Notes: generated by a model not told the origin, from the letters alone. Positions 1 to 7,343 are shown, counted from the stretch's first letter. The stretch: DNA of 12,481 nt from Lachnospiraceae bacterium (GCA_015258095.1 JABZIV010000048.1:1-12481), one strand, 5' to 3'. Numbers and translations are program-made.

Positions 1-41
1 GCATTCAGCTGACAGCTACTAATAGGTCGAGGGCTTATCCA
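1..41 (+). rRNA. 23S rRNA, 3' end (partial)
   Basis: The first bases match the conserved end of bacterial 23S rRNA, including the CTACTAATAGGTCGAGGGCTT-like string expected just before the mature 3' end in Firmicutes. Only the last 40 or so bases are in the window; the rest lies to the left. The exact mature end is not visible, and 41 is an estimate. No 5S rRNA gene follows: only about 60 bp separate this end from the first tRNA, too short for a 5S of roughly 117 nt. Confidence 0.9.
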
Positions 42-101
42 ATGCGTCTGATTGAAATGATGGATTACTGCTAGAGTTATTTCTTGGATATGTTGTTTTA
101 T

Positions 102-175
102 GGCCCGGTGGCTCAGTTGGTTAGAGCGCCGCCCTGTCACGGCGGAGGTCGACGGTTCGAATCCGTTCCGGGTCG
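102..175 (+). tRNA. tRNA-Asp (anticodon GTC)
   Basis: A full cloverleaf can be drawn. The acceptor arm GGCCCGG (102-108) pairs with CCGGGTC (168-174), with one G-T pair, and G175 is the discriminator. The anticodon loop CTGTCAC gives GTC for aspartate. The T arm carries GGTTCGAATCC. The CCA end is not encoded, so it must be added after transcription. Confidence 0.97.
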
Positions 176-197
176 TTAGCCTTTGGGCTTTTATTAT

Positions 198-279
198 GGA
201 TGGATTCCCGAGTGGCCAAAGGGGGCAGACTGTAAATCTGTTGTCACTGACTTCGGTGGTTCGAATCCACCTCCATCCA
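198..279 (+). tRNA. tRNA-Tyr (anticodon GTA)
   Basis: The acceptor arm GGATGGA (198-204) pairs with TCCATCC (272-278), and A279 is the discriminator. The anticodon loop CTGTAAA gives GTA for tyrosine. At 82 nt with a long variable arm (around TTGTCACTGACTTCGG) it is a class II tRNA, as bacterial tRNA-Tyr should be. CCA is not encoded. Confidence 0.97.
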
Positions 280-307
280 TTAAGACACTAGTCTTAAATT
301 ACTATTT

Positions 308-380
308 GGGGTCTTAGCTCAGCTGGGAGAGCATCTGCCTTACAAGCAGAGGGTCATAGGTTCGAGCCCTATAGGCCCCA
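308..380 (+). tRNA. tRNA-Val (anticodon TAC)
   Basis: The acceptor arm GGGGTCT (308-314) pairs with AGGCCCC (373-379), and A380 is the discriminator. The anticodon loop CTTACAA gives TAC for valine. The T arm has the usual GGTTCGAGCC. Third of four tRNAs in the cluster; CCA is not encoded. Confidence 0.97.
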
Positions 381-390
381 TTTATATCAT

Positions 391-464
<74 letters not shown>

Positions 465-468
465 TCCG

Positions 469-495
469 ACTTGGAGTTCAGCTCCAAGTTTTTTT
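469..495 (+). terminator. Rho-independent terminator of the rrn/tRNA unit
   Basis: ACTTGGAG (469-476) pairs perfectly with CTCCAAGT (482-489) over a TTCAG loop, followed by an unbroken T run to 495. It starts four bases after tRNA-fMet, so it should end the stable-RNA transcript. Confidence 0.93.
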
Positions 496-533
496 ATGCC
501 ATAATTGCTCTATTTTCTTTAGAAAGAATGCTG

Positions 534-539
534 TATAAT
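534..539 (+). promoter_or_regulatory. candidate -10 element upstream of pfkA
   Basis: A perfect TATAAT at 534-539 lies just downstream of the tRNA terminator and about 180 bp before the phosphofructokinase start. There is no convincing -35 at 16-18 bp spacing (the bases there are T-rich: CTATTTTCTT), so this is a candidate only. If real, the transcript has a leader of about 175 nt that contains the hairpin at 571-629. Confidence 0.4.
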
Positions 540-570
540 GCGATTTAAGTCAACACTGCAATCGGCATAT

Positions 571-629
571 AAGGCATTTTCATTCTTTTATCCTATTTTT
601 CGGGATTAAGGAATTATGCGAAATGCCTT
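571..629 (+). promoter_or_regulatory. long imperfect hairpin in the pfkA leader
   Basis: AAGGCATTT (571-579) pairs perfectly with AAATGCCTT (621-629). Inside, 582-588 can pair with 608-614 (one G-U), and 590-594 with 602-606 (one G-U), closing a 7-nt loop. Together they make a 59-nt hairpin with one asymmetric internal loop and one U-U mismatch. No T run follows, so it is not a simple terminator. It could be an RNA leader structure or a protein-binding site. The pairing is read directly; the function is unknown. Confidence 0.45.
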
Positions 630-721
630 CCTGCACGATTGTAGATTGTTCGTTTTATGAAATAACGGGAGATGGATACAGTTTGTTCTTTTACTAATCA
701 GGATGTATGGAGGGAGTGTTT

Positions 722-1804
722 ATGCGAGTTGGAATATTAACAAGCGGGGGAGACTGTCAGGCACTGAATGCAACCATGCGAAGCGTGGGAAAATCATTGT
801 ATAATCTTTTTGATCAGGTTGAAATCTATGGCTTTTTGGATGGGTATAAGGGCTTGATTTATGACGAATATCGGAAGATGGAGAAGTCGGATTTTTCCGG
901 AATACTGACGGAAGGCGGTACGATTCTCGGAACAAGCAGAACGCCTTTCAAATATATCCATGAGCCGGATCAGAATGGCCTGGACAAAGTGGAAGCGATG
1001 AAACACAACTATCGTAAGTTACGACTGGATTGTCTTGTTGTATTGGGAGGAAACGGCTCTTTAAAGACGGCAAACCTGCTCAGTGAAGAGGGATTAAATG
1101 TTGTAGCTTGCCCGAAAACGATAGATAATGACCTCTATGGAACCGATATGACCTTCGGATTTTATTCCGCTGTACAGGTTGCGACCAACGCCATCGACTG
1201 TATTCATACGACAGCGGCAAGTCACGGAAGAGTTTTTATTGTGGAAATTATGGGGCACAAGGTGGGGTTGCTTACTTTGTATGCCGGTCTTGCCGGTGGA
1301 GCGGATATTATTTTATTGCCGGAGATTCCCTATACCATTGAATCGGTTTGTAAGAAAATTGCGGAGCGTCATGCAAGCGGCTCCCGTTTTTCCATTATTG
1401 CCATAGCGGAAGGTGCCATCTCCAAGGAGGATTCGGGTCTTTCCAAAAAAGAGTTGAAGAAGAAACTGGCGGAGGAGAGAAAGAAGCATCCCTCCGTTGC
1501 CTATAAACTCGCAAAGGAAATTGAAGAGAAAACCGGTGCAGAGGTCCGGGTTACCGTTCCGGGACACACACAAAGAGGAGGACAACCCGTTCCCTACGAT
1601 CGTGTATTTGCGACAAGAATCGGTGCGGAAGCGGCGAAGCTTATTAAAAAAGAAAAATACGGCTATATGCTTGCTTTAAAGAATACAGAAATTGTCTCAG
1701 TTCCTTTAGAGGAGATTGCCGGGAAGTTAAAGACAGTGGATCCGGACTCCGGTATCGTAAAAGAAGCAAGGATTATGGGAATTTCCTTTGGAGATGAAGA
1801 ATAA
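722..1804 (+). CDS. pfkA: 6-phosphofructokinase, mixed ATP/PPi group
   Basis: Phosphorylates fructose 6-phosphate to fructose 1,6-bisphosphate, the committed step of glycolysis, in the cytoplasm. The 360-residue protein has the family landmarks: the phosphate-binding GGD at 9-11, GGNGS at 109-113, PKTIDND at 131-137 with the catalytic Asp135, SHGRVFIVEIMGHK at 167-180, and GHTQRGG plus PYDR at 281-294. Residue 112 is Gly, as in ATP-using enzymes (E. coli Gly104), while Lys132 matches the Lys typical of pyrophosphate-using enzymes (E. coli Gly124). Asn111 replaces the usual Asp103. This combination belongs to the PFK group with mixed phosphoryl donors; I lean to ATP. The start at 722 is chosen because GGAGGGA (709-715) sits 6 bp upstream; an in-frame ATG at 707 overlaps that site. 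It appears monocistronic. Confidence 0.93.
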   Translation: MRVGILTSGGDCQALNATMRSVGKSLYNLFDQVEIYGFLDGYKGLIYDEYRKMEKSDFSGILTEGGTILGTSRTPFKYIHEPDQNGLDKVEAMKHNYRKLRLDCLVVLGGNGSLKTANLLSEEGLNVVACPKTIDNDLYGTDMTFGFYSAVQVATNAIDCIHTTAASHGRVFIVEIMGHKVGLLTLYAGLAGGADIILLPEIPYTIESVCKKIAERHASGSRFSIIAIAEGAISKEDSGLSKKELKKKLAEERKKHPSVAYKLAKEIEEKTGAEVRVTVPGHTQRGGQPVPYDRVFATRIGAEAAKLIKKEKYGYMLALKNTEIVSVPLEEIAGKLKTVDPDSGIVKEARIMGISFGDEE

Positions 1805-1829
1805 AACAGTTTAAGGACAGAAAATACCG

Positions 1830-1920
1830 GACTGTTTTCATAGTAGTGATGATGAAGACTGTTTTTATAGCAGTGATGACGTACACTGTTTTTATGGCAA
1901 TAGTAGCTTGAACCGTTTTA
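1830..1920. repeat. 27-bp imperfect tandem repeat (about 3.3 copies)
   Basis: Three 27-bp units follow one another at 1830-1856, 1857-1883 and 1884-1910, each beginning with (G/C)ACTGTTTT and containing ATAG(T/C)AGT or a variant. A partial fourth unit starts at 1911. Units 1 and 2 match at 23 of 27 positions; units 2 and 3 at 18. The array fills most of the gap between pfkA and dnaX. AAAACAGT (1803-1810) can also pair with ACTGTTTT (1831-1838), which might give weak termination after pfkA. Short frames through it lack ribosome binding sites. Confidence 0.75.
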
Positions 1921-1942
1921 CCACAAAGAAAGGTTGCATTTT

Positions 1943-3523
1943 TTGGGATATACAGCATTATACAGGAAATGGAGATCGAAGGACTTTGACGATATCGTGG
2001 GGCAGGATGCTATCACGAGATCGTTTAAGAATCAGGTTCGTAGCGGAAAGGTAGGTCACGCCTACCTTTTTTGCGGTACGAGAGGAACCGGTAAGACTTC
2101 TCTCGCAAAGATTCTCGCGCGTGCCGTAAACTGTGAACATCCCGTAGACGGCAATCCCTGCAATAGCTGCAAGAATTGCCGTGCCATCCTATCCAATACC
2201 AGCATCAATGTGTATGAGATGGATGCAGCGAGCAATAACGGTGTAGATGACATTCGGCTGATTCGCGAACAGGTAGAGTATCCTCCCGTGGATATGCAGT
2301 ACAAGGTCTATATCATTGATGAGGTGCACATGCTTTCTCCATCGGCATTTAATGCTTTTCTTAAGACTTTGGAAGAGCCCCCTTCTTATGTCATCTTTAT
2401 TCTTGCGACAACAGAGCCGAATGCTCTTCCCATCACGATTCTTTCGCGCTGTCAACGTTATGATTTTAAAAGGATTTCGATGGAGACGATGAAAGCTCGT
2501 CTCGCTATGATCTGTAGGGAAGAGGGCATTCGTATTTCCGATGAGGCGCTGGAGTATGTTGCACGGATGGGAGACGGCTCCATGCGTGATGCGGTAAGCC
2601 TTCTGGATCAGTGTGCAAGTTATGATTTTCAGGAGGAAATATCCTACGAGGATGCTTTGAAGGTTCTCGGCGCAGTGGACACGACCGTATTTTCCGCACT
2701 GATACAGGCAATTCTTAAGAAGGATATTCGGGCGGCGATGGAAAACATTTCTGCCGTTTTAGAGCAGGGAAAGGAGCTCAGTCAGTATACGTCCGATTTA
2801 CTTCTGTATTTTCGGAATATGATGCTGGCAAAGACCGTGACGAAGCTGGAAGGCCTTGTTGACCTTTCGGAGGACAATAAGAAGCTTCTTTCAGAAGATG
2901 CGAAAGCGATGCCGATGGAAGAAATCCTTCGGGGAATTCGCCTGTTATCGGAGCTCTTGCAGCAATTCCGCTATGCGAATCAAAAGCGTGTTTTGCTGGA
3001 GACTTGTCTCATGAAGCTGGCCTATCCGGAAACGGAAGACAGAGGAGATGCTTATGCACAGCGAATAAAGGAGCTGGAAGAGAAAGTACAAAAAGGGGTT
3101 CCTGTTCTCACGGAAAGAAGTACAGCAAGCGGAAAAGAGGGTGCGGATGCTCTAAAATCAGCGGAAAAAATGCCAACTGTCGTTAAAGTTCCGAAGGCGC
3201 AATATGAGGATTACCAGAAGTTGAAAGAAAAGTGGTCCCTGGTTTGCGGCTATTTTCAGCAACCTTTAAAAGCTTCTCTTTTAAAGTCCAGAATCTACCC
3301 GGGAAAAGATCGGAATTCCATGGTGCTGTATGCGCCGAGCGGGGCAGATGAGCAGATTATCCGGGAAAGGCTTGCTGCACTCGAGGAAGGTCTCCGGGAG
3401 AATGAACAGTTGGAATACCGTATTCATATCGGAGCAAGAGACAGAGAAGACCGAACGGTGCAGTATATTTCGGATGAGGAACTGGAGAGGATTGCGATGC
3501 CGATTGAGATAACGGAGGAATAA
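1943..3523 (+). CDS. dnaX: DNA polymerase III subunit gamma/tau
   Basis: ATPase motor of the replicative clamp loader, which opens the beta clamp and loads it on primed DNA. The 526-residue product shows Walker A GTRGTGKTS (45-53), the zinc-binding cysteines C64, C73, C76 and C79, Walker B IIDEVH (124-129), the ATTEP sensor 1 strand (155-159), LSRC (167-170) and sensor 2 GSMRDA with Arg215. A helical collar region and a variable, tau-like C-terminus follow. The start is a UUG at 1943, giving MGYTALYRKWR, the usual DnaX opening. An AAAGG box ends 9 bp before it, whereas the in-frame UUG at 1934 would touch that box. I see no A-AAA-AAG slippery heptamer in frame, so a programmed gamma form by that route is not supported. 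Confidence 0.97.
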   Translation: MGYTALYRKWRSKDFDDIVGQDAITRSFKNQVRSGKVGHAYLFCGTRGTGKTSLAKILARAVNCEHPVDGNPCNSCKNCRAILSNTSINVYEMDAASNNGVDDIRLIREQVEYPPVDMQYKVYIIDEVHMLSPSAFNAFLKTLEEPPSYVIFILATTEPNALPITILSRCQRYDFKRISMETMKARLAMICREEGIRISDEALEYVARMGDGSMRDAVSLLDQCASYDFQEEISYEDALKVLGAVDTTVFSALIQAILKKDIRAAMENISAVLEQGKELSQYTSDLLLYFRNMMLAKTVTKLEGLVDLSEDNKKLLSEDAKAMPMEEILRGIRLLSELLQQFRYANQKRVLLETCLMKLAYPETEDRGDAYAQRIKELEEKVQKGVPVLTERSTASGKEGADALKSAEKMPTVVKVPKAQYEDYQKLKEKWSLVCGYFQQPLKASLLKSRIYPGKDRNSMVLYAPSGADEQIIRERLAALEEGLRENEQLEYRIHIGARDREDRTVQYISDEELERIAMPIEITEE

Positions 3524-3588
3524 AACTATTAAAACTTTGTTCTGTAAGGTAAAAATAAGAAAAAGAATGGATTTATCTTGTGCTTTCA

Positions 3589-3597
3589 TGATAAAAT
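3589..3597 (+). promoter_or_regulatory. candidate extended -10 promoter for ybaB-recR operon
   Basis: TGATAAAAT (3589-3597) fits an extended -10 element (TGnTAnAAT type) about 42 bp upstream of the ybaB start. The -35 region is only T-rich. It lies in the 116-bp gap after dnaX, where no clear terminator is visible, so readthrough from dnaX is also possible. Confidence 0.45.
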
Positions 3598-3639
3598 GAC
3601 AAAGATTATCTTAAAGATATATTGTGTTTAGGGGGGAAA

Positions 3640-3981
3640 ATGGCTAAGCATGGCGGTTTTGCCGGCGGTATGCCCGGCATGAATATGAACAACTTGATGA
3701 AGCAGTATCAGAAGATGCAGAAGAAGCTGGAAGAGACACAGGAAGAACTGTCCAAGAAAGAATATACCGGACAGGCCGGCGGCGGTGCAGTACAGATTGT
3801 CATCAACGGAGAAAAGAAAGTTCTTCGGGTCACCCTGGATAAGGAAGCGGTCGATCCGGAAGATGTAGAGACGCTGGAAGAGATGATTGCACTTGCAGCG
3901 AACCAGGCATTACAAGAGATAGAGAAGGACTCCAGTCAGGAGATGGGTAAACTGACCGGAGGAATGGGATTAGGATTCTAA
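3640..3981 (+). CDS. ybaB: YbaB/EbfC family nucleoid-associated protein
   Basis: Small DNA-binding protein that coats the nucleoid as a dimer; its gene sits between dnaX and recR in very many bacteria, as here. The 113-residue product has the typical Gly/Met-rich N-terminus (GGFAGGMPGMNMNNLMKQ), a long helix with the MQKKLEETQEELSK pattern, a beta sheet with VQIVINGEKKVLRVTLD, and a C-terminal helix (LEEMIALAANQALQEIEK). The start at 3640 follows a G-rich ribosome binding site (AGGGGGG, 3630-3636). Its TAA stop overlaps the recR ATG by one base (TAATG), which implies translational coupling. The exact cellular role is not settled in the family; a link with RecR is suggested mainly by the conserved neighbourhood. 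Confidence 0.95.
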   Translation: MAKHGGFAGGMPGMNMNNLMKQYQKMQKKLEETQEELSKKEYTGQAGGGAVQIVINGEKKVLRVTLDKEAVDPEDVETLEEMIALAANQALQEIEKDSSQEMGKLTGGMGLGF

Positions 3982-4577
3982 TGGAATATTTTTCCAAAGA
4001 TATGGAACAACTGGTACAGGAGCTTGGCAGACTTCCGGGAATCGGGCAGAAGTCTGCGCAACGTCTTGCCTATCATATCATTAATGAAGAAAAAGAAAGA
4101 GCTTATGCCCTTTCGGACAGTATCAAGAGAGCAAGGGACAGTATTCGTTACTGTAAGAGTTGCTGTACGCTTACAGACGAAGAGCTGTGTCCCGTATGTC
4201 GAAGTGCGGAGAGAAATCACAAACAGATTATGGTTGTAGAGAATCCGCGGGACATGGGAGCGTATGAGAGAGTAGGGAAGTACAACGGTGTTTATCATGT
4301 ACTGCATGGTGCAATTTCACCGCTTTTGGGCATTGGTCCGGATGACATTCGTTTGAAAGAGTTGATGAAACGGTTACAGGGGGATGTCGAGGAAGTCATT
4401 ATTGCCACGAATTCTTCTTTAGAAGGAGAAACTACAGCAAGCTATATTGTAAAACTCATAAAGCCTCTCGGAATTAAATTGAGCCGGATTGCGTCCGGCG
4501 TTCCGGTAGGCGGAGATATAGAAAATATAGATGAAATCACACTCCTTAGAGCGTTGGACGGAAGAGTCAGCTTATAA
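3981..4577 (+). CDS. recR: recombination mediator protein RecR
   Basis: Acts with RecO (and RecF) to load RecA onto SSB-coated single-stranded DNA during gap repair. The 198 residues match the family's usual size and order: a helix-hairpin-helix near LPGIGQKSAQRLA (18-30), a four-cysteine zinc finger (C58, C61, C70, C73), a Toprim domain starting at VVENPRD (85-91) and continuing through ATNSSLEGETTA (142-153), and the C-terminal SGVPVGGDIENIDEITL segment. It begins inside the stop codon of ybaB, and the next gene follows after 16 bp, so it is the second gene of a compact operon. Nothing is truncated. Confidence 0.97.
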   Translation: MEYFSKDMEQLVQELGRLPGIGQKSAQRLAYHIINEEKERAYALSDSIKRARDSIRYCKSCCTLTDEELCPVCRSAERNHKQIMVVENPRDMGAYERVGKYNGVYHVLHGAISPLLGIGPDDIRLKELMKRLQGDVEEVIIATNSSLEGETTASYIVKLIKPLGIKLSRIASGVPVGGDIENIDEITLLRALDGRVSL

Positions 4578-4593
4578 AGGATGAAGGGGAAAT

Positions 4594-6504
4594 ATGGACA
4601 AGTACGAATTTAGCATTAAGGCAGAGCAGATCAAGAAGATGGTCAATCAAGGGGATTATAAAACCGCCATGCAGATTGCGGACTCCATTGATTGGAACAG
4701 GGTAAGAAATGCCAATTTACTTTCCTCCATTGCGGAAATCTACGAGAAAAACGGAGAGTATGAAGAAGCAAAGGATATTCTTCTTTTAGCATTTGAAAGA
4801 GCACCGGTCGGAAAGCGATTCTTATATAAGCTTTCTGAACTCTCTTTACGTTCCGGCTCTATAGAGGATGCGACAGAATTTTATAAAGAGTTCTTAGATG
4901 TCAGCCCGGATGACCCCAGAAAATACCTTTTACAATACAGTATCTTAAAGGCAAAGGGGGCGAAAGCTTCCCAACTGATAGGACCGCTGGAGATGTTCAC
5001 CTCGACAGAGTTGGATGAGAAGTGGTTATATGAGCTTGCGGTACTCTATGGAGAAGCAGGGCGGGAAGACGACTGTGTGCGGACTTGTGATAAGATGATT
5101 CTGCTTTTCGGAATGGGGCAGTATGTCGATAAGGCGATGGATTTGAAGCTGTATTATCGTCCTGTAAAAGAAGAGCATACCGCAGAAGAGAAAGAAGAGG
5201 AGAAGCCCGCCGGAAGAGCTGTTCCGGAGGAGCAGACCGACTATTTGGATGATCCGGAGCTTCCGGAGCGGGAGGAGACGGTCTACGAGGAGCCAAAGGA
5301 AGATCTCTCGAGGCAGGATTCCAAAGAGGAAGAGCAGAGGGAAGAGACAACAGGTGAACAGGAGGAGATAGAGACCCCAAAAAAGGAACAAGAGGAGCCC
5401 GGTCCGGAAGAGAGCGGAGATAAAGTAACAGAAGAGAAGAGAGAGGAAGTAGAGGAGTCCGCTCCGGAGAAAGACGTTTTGGAAACGGAAAAAGAAAGTT
5501 TTCCGACATACCACATGATTATCGAAGCGGAGACGATAGAAGAGGCTTTCTCCATTGCAGTCGAAGAGATTAAGTATTTTCATAAAGAATACAGTCTTGA
5601 CTTCAAGGTTGCGAAGATAGAGGCAGATAAGTTAAACGAAAAAGGCTTTAAAGGATTCCGGGAGAAATTAAAAGAACGGGATCTGATTATTGAGCACGCC
5701 GGAAAGTTGAAATATTCCGTTCTGGATGAGATTGAAGAGCACATCCTGCATCCGAAAGACGCTTCCTCTATCATATTGATTGATGAAGTGGATCATTTTG
5801 ACCGCCTGGCGGAAGACAGACCGAAGTTCCTGGAGTATTTCGATATTGTATCGAATCAGGAGGAAGAAGAGGATTCCCTGGAAGAGGTAGACTTAGACAG
5901 TCCGGCGGAAGAGCCGGAGCAGGGGGAGGTCGTCGAAGGAAGCTTCAAGGATATCGCAAGTAAGGACGAAGCGGAGAGAAAAGACGCGGAGAAGGAACCC
6001 GTGAAAGAGGATTCTTTCTTAGATGAGGATGAGGAAGAAGAGCAGGAATATGTTCCGCATAAGCCATCCATCTTCGAAAGACCTGCAAGACCTTATAAAG
6101 AGGTTTTAGAAGAAGAAGCGGAAAAAGAACGGGTTCAAGAGGAAGAGAAGCGCCCTTCTCAGGAAGAGCTGCCTTCCCCGGTAGAGAAAAAGGGAGAAAA
6201 AGCACACGACAGGAAAGACATCGCTTCTATGGATATCGAGGACTTTGCACGGTATTGCATGGAGTATGCGAAGAGTATTGATTGCAGTATCACCGAGAAG
6301 GGCGTTACGGCATTGTATGAGCGGATTCAGCTTATGGAGGAAGACGGCATTGTTTTGAATAAAGAGAGTGCCAGAGACCTCATTGAGGAAACGGCGGACC
6401 TTGCTGAAAAGCCGAGTCTCGGAAAGAAGATCGGTTCTCTCTTTAGACCGAAGTATGATAAAGACGATAAGCTTATTTTACGGGAAGAACACTTTATGGG
6501 GTAA
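4594..6504 (+). CDS. TPR-containing acidic protein of unknown function
   Basis: I do not recognise a named family. The 636-residue protein has a helical N-terminal region (about 1-190) with TPR-like repeats, for example AEIYEKNGEYEEAKDILLLAFERAP (47-71) and LSELSLRSGSIEDATEFYKEFLDVSP (80-105). A very acidic, Glu/Lys/Pro-rich linker spans 192-302. A folded middle domain follows (about 303-421), containing SSIILIDEVD (391-400), which resembles a Walker B strand; no Walker A P-loop is visible. A second acidic linker (about 422-542) leads to a helical C-terminal domain (543-636). There is no signal peptide or membrane segment, so it should be cytoplasmic. The start follows AAGGGG by four bases. 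It lies 16 bp after recR and 3 bp before a CvpA-like membrane gene. A scaffold or adaptor role is possible but inferred only from architecture. Confidence 0.8.
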   Translation: MDKYEFSIKAEQIKKMVNQGDYKTAMQIADSIDWNRVRNANLLSSIAEIYEKNGEYEEAKDILLLAFERAPVGKRFLYKLSELSLRSGSIEDATEFYKEFLDVSPDDPRKYLLQYSILKAKGAKASQLIGPLEMFTSTELDEKWLYELAVLYGEAGREDDCVRTCDKMILLFGMGQYVDKAMDLKLYYRPVKEEHTAEEKEEEKPAGRAVPEEQTDYLDDPELPEREETVYEEPKEDLSRQDSKEEEQREETTGEQEEIETPKKEQEEPGPEESGDKVTEEKREEVEESAPEKDVLETEKESFPTYHMIIEAETIEEAFSIAVEEIKYFHKEYSLDFKVAKIEADKLNEKGFKGFREKLKERDLIIEHAGKLKYSVLDEIEEHILHPKDASSIILIDEVDHFDRLAEDRPKFLEYFDIVSNQEEEEDSLEEVDLDSPAEEPEQGEVVEGSFKDIASKDEAERKDAEKEPVKEDSFLDEDEEEEQEYVPHKPSIFERPARPYKEVLEEEAEKERVQEEEKRPSQEELPSPVEKKGEKAHDRKDIASMDIEDFARYCMEYAKSIDCSITEKGVTALYERIQLMEEDGIVLNKESARDLIEETADLAEKPSLGKKIGSLFRPKYDKDDKLILREEHFMG

Positions 6505-6507
6505 GCG

Positions 6508-7209
6508 ATGGGACATCAGGTAGTAGAAAGCGGTGTAATAGGAATGAGTGAAATTGGAGTAGGGGTAGTCCTACTCCTTTCCTTTATACTTTTTGCAGGG
6601 ACAGGGTATAGAAAGGGAGCAGTAAAGAAGATTTTCTCTCTTTTCTCTCTCTTTCTGTCCCTGATACTCGCGAAGCTGCTCTATCCCTTTGCCCTTCGTG
6701 CAGTAGCGGAAAATGGCTTTCTTCGCGGGATTTTCACAAAAATCTGGTCTATGGTTCTTCCGGTAAAGAATAGTATGGTTCTCATCCCGAAGGGAATTCA
6801 TGATTTTCTTCCGGAGAAGGCCGCGCCGGTAAATGCCCCTCTTTATGCGGGTTTGTATGAGACGATGGGAAAGTGGCAGGATTACCTCGCACAGCAGATT
6901 CTCACTTTTCTCAATGGGATTCTTTTCTTTATTTTGCTGTATTTTCTTTTTCGTCTTCTTCTGAAGGTGGTCCATCAGATACTGGAATATCTTTTTCGTC
7001 TTCCTATTCTGAATTTTGGAAATCGTATGCTGGGCATGGGACTTGGCGCAGTCGAATGGGTTTTCTTTGTTTGGCTTATTTTGATTCTCTTCAGTTTACT
7101 CCCGGAGACGAAGTTTAGTCTATGGGTGCTGGATGGGTTCTCCAGAGAGGGAAGCATTCCGTACCTTCTGAAGGAAAATAACTGGATTGCACAGCTCTTC
7201 CTGGGATAG
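6508..7209 (+). CDS. CvpA-family membrane protein
   Basis: A 233-residue integral membrane protein with about four hydrophobic segments (roughly 16-32, 40-60, 129-152 and 176-197). The GYRKGAVKKIFSL stretch after the first segment and the NRMLGMGLGAVEW stretch before the last resemble the CvpA family, named for a protein needed for colicin V export in E. coli; the biochemical role in Firmicutes is unknown. The start at 6508 lies 3 bp after the TPR gene's stop, with TGGGG from that gene's end as a likely ribosome binding site. An in-frame ATG at 6544 would give an N-terminus running straight into the first membrane segment and cannot be excluded. It is probably the last gene of the ybaB operon. 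Confidence 0.75.
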   Translation: MGHQVVESGVIGMSEIGVGVVLLLSFILFAGTGYRKGAVKKIFSLFSLFLSLILAKLLYPFALRAVAENGFLRGIFTKIWSMVLPVKNSMVLIPKGIHDFLPEKAAPVNAPLYAGLYETMGKWQDYLAQQILTFLNGILFFILLYFLFRLLLKVVHQILEYLFRLPILNFGNRMLGMGLGAVEWVFFVWLILILFSLLPETKFSLWVLDGFSREGSIPYLLKENNWIAQLFLG

Positions 7210-7253
7210 GCGGACATGCTGTATTCTTTATTACGCTCCGGAACAGAAAGCGC

Positions 7254-7282
7254 TTGACAGAAAAACAATGTTTTATTAATCT
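7254..7282 (+). promoter_or_regulatory. sigma-A-like promoter for the DUF3137-lemA operon
   Basis: A perfect -35 TTGACA (7254-7259) is followed after 17 bp by TAATCT (7277-7282). It lies in the 157-bp gap after the CvpA-like gene and about 85 bp before the next start. The palindrome AAGCGCTT (7248-7255) overlaps its -35 edge, a possible operator position. Confidence 0.65.
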
Positions 7283-7323
7283 TAAAAAGCACCTGTTATA
7301 AGAATAAAATAAGATAATTTCTT

Positions 7324-7343
7324 GCTTTAAGTTATTTTAAAGC
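7324..7343 (+). promoter_or_regulatory. short leader hairpin before the DUF3137 gene
   Basis: GCTTTAA (7324-7330) pairs with TTAAAGC (7337-7343) over a 6-nt loop, about 15 bp upstream of the ribosome binding site. Its right arm overlaps AAAGCGCT (7339-7346), a second copy of the octamer found at 7247-7254. The arrangement is visible; regulatory meaning is a guess. Confidence 0.3.

Noticed and set aside
100..291. 63-residue open frame
   Set aside because: It runs through tRNA-Asp and tRNA-Tyr, so it is not a protein gene.
1773..1958. Minus-strand 61-residue frame with 9-residue repeats, and a 20-residue plus-strand peptide in the same gap
   Set aside because: Both follow from the 27-bp tandem repeat, and neither has a ribosome binding site.
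3080..3175. A-runs in dnaX as programmed frameshift sites for a gamma subunit
   Set aside because: Codon phase was checked at CAA AAA GGG (3089-3097) and GAA AAA ATG (3164-3172); neither is an A-AAA-AAG type heptamer.
4997..5583. Overlapping minus-strand frames of 170 and 185 residues
   Set aside because: They are antisense to the Glu/Lys-rich linker of the TPR gene, and I recognise no protein family in their leucine- and phenylalanine-rich products.
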